Below the pieces are notes generated by a model that worked only from the letters and a program-made list of their open reading frames with translations, searched no databases and was not told the origin of the DNA. The translations under genes and the position numbers were made by a program. 64,000 nt of DNA, from positions 62,001 to 126,000 of the forward strand of contig NZ_JALQCW010000032.1 in the NCBI RefSeq assembly GCF_023241715.1, read 5' to 3'. Each line of letters opens with the position of its first letter. Position 1 is the stretch's first letter. Below, piece after piece: positions 63,880-64,000 of this stretch. This DNA comes from Pseudomonas morbosilactucae (GTDB lineage: Bacteria > Pseudomonadota > Gammaproteobacteria > Pseudomonadales > Pseudomonadaceae).

Positions 63880-64000
63880 CTAAATCGGCGTGATGCTGAG
63901 GATTTGAATACTGTTCTGATCTTTCAGGCTCTTGACCGTCGGCTCCAGTGTACGGCCCTCCAGATCATTCAGATCCAGGGTCGCCGGAACCGGCAACAGC
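63880..64000 (-). CDS. Unidentified protein, C-terminal end only
   Basis: The minus-strand frame ends with a TAG at 63882-63880 and runs off the right edge. The last residues read ...DLNDLEGRTLEPTVKSLKDQN, then SIQILSITPI. Too little is visible to name a family. Confidence 0.6.
   Translation of the reverse strand, partial: LLPVPATLDLNDLEGRTLEPTVKSLKDQNSIQILSITPI

Overview
The window is a chromosomal segment of a fluorescent pseudomonad, most likely the Pseudomonas fluorescens group. The strongest sign is the gene order cobA - oprF - sigX - cmpX - crfX - cmaX - rraA-like - esterase - ppsA - ppsR, which is a Pseudomonas signature. The complete prpR-prpB-prpC-acnD-prpF-prpD cluster, thrH, REP elements and GC-rich codon use agree with it.

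Layout. 1-3648: rlmL (cut by the left edge), rmf, pyrD. 3743-9867: nitrate/nitrite-sensing genes nasS-nasT, a nitrate transporter, a PP2C-kinase fusion and cobA. Three units here start with a sigma54-type promoter followed by a two-hairpin leader of the NasT (ANTAR) type that overlaps a terminator. The nitrite and nitrate reductase genes usually found between the kinase and cobA are absent, so the third leader now sits directly before cobA. 9920-19015: oprF/sigX envelope-stress block and the ppsA/ppsR pair. 19053-21502: MocR regulator and DMT exporter. 21558-29954: methylcitrate cycle for propionate, with a one-base frameshift in acnD. 30226-33286: predicted peptide-ligase membrane system. 33431-36364: pabB, thrH, cysH. 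36668-41026: sigma54-linked NCS1 transporter with a hydantoin/allantoin racemase-like gene, then a LysR-SDR pair. 41115-43550: small and damaged genes and a crotonase.

43871-50452 is a 6.5-kb genomic island in a tRNA-Ser(GGA) gene, bounded by a 27-bp direct repeat. It carries a TetR-family regulator divergent from a stand-alone extra sdhC with a palindromic operator between them, an N-terminally truncated integrase, a phage baseplate fragment, an ApeA-like HEPN anti-phage gene, two unknown phage-type genes, and a non-coding stretch with ten ATTACC hexamers and a 25-bp inverted repeat. The sdhC-TetR pair is the best candidate for an undescribed system: I propose protection against a succinate dehydrogenase inhibitor.

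50512-64000: acetyltransferase, plsC, corA, a glutamine amidotransferase, a fadB/thiolase pair (thiolase frameshifted), a periplasmic rhodanese-like/cytochrome c pair, a second peptide-modification cassette (transglutaminase, alpha-E protein, circularly permuted ATP-grasp), rraB and the end of an unidentified gene.

Four otherwise conserved genes (acnD, a HAD phosphatase, a glycine-zipper protein, a thiolase) each lack one G or C from a short homopolymer. That pattern suggests uncorrected assembly errors at least as much as true gene loss.
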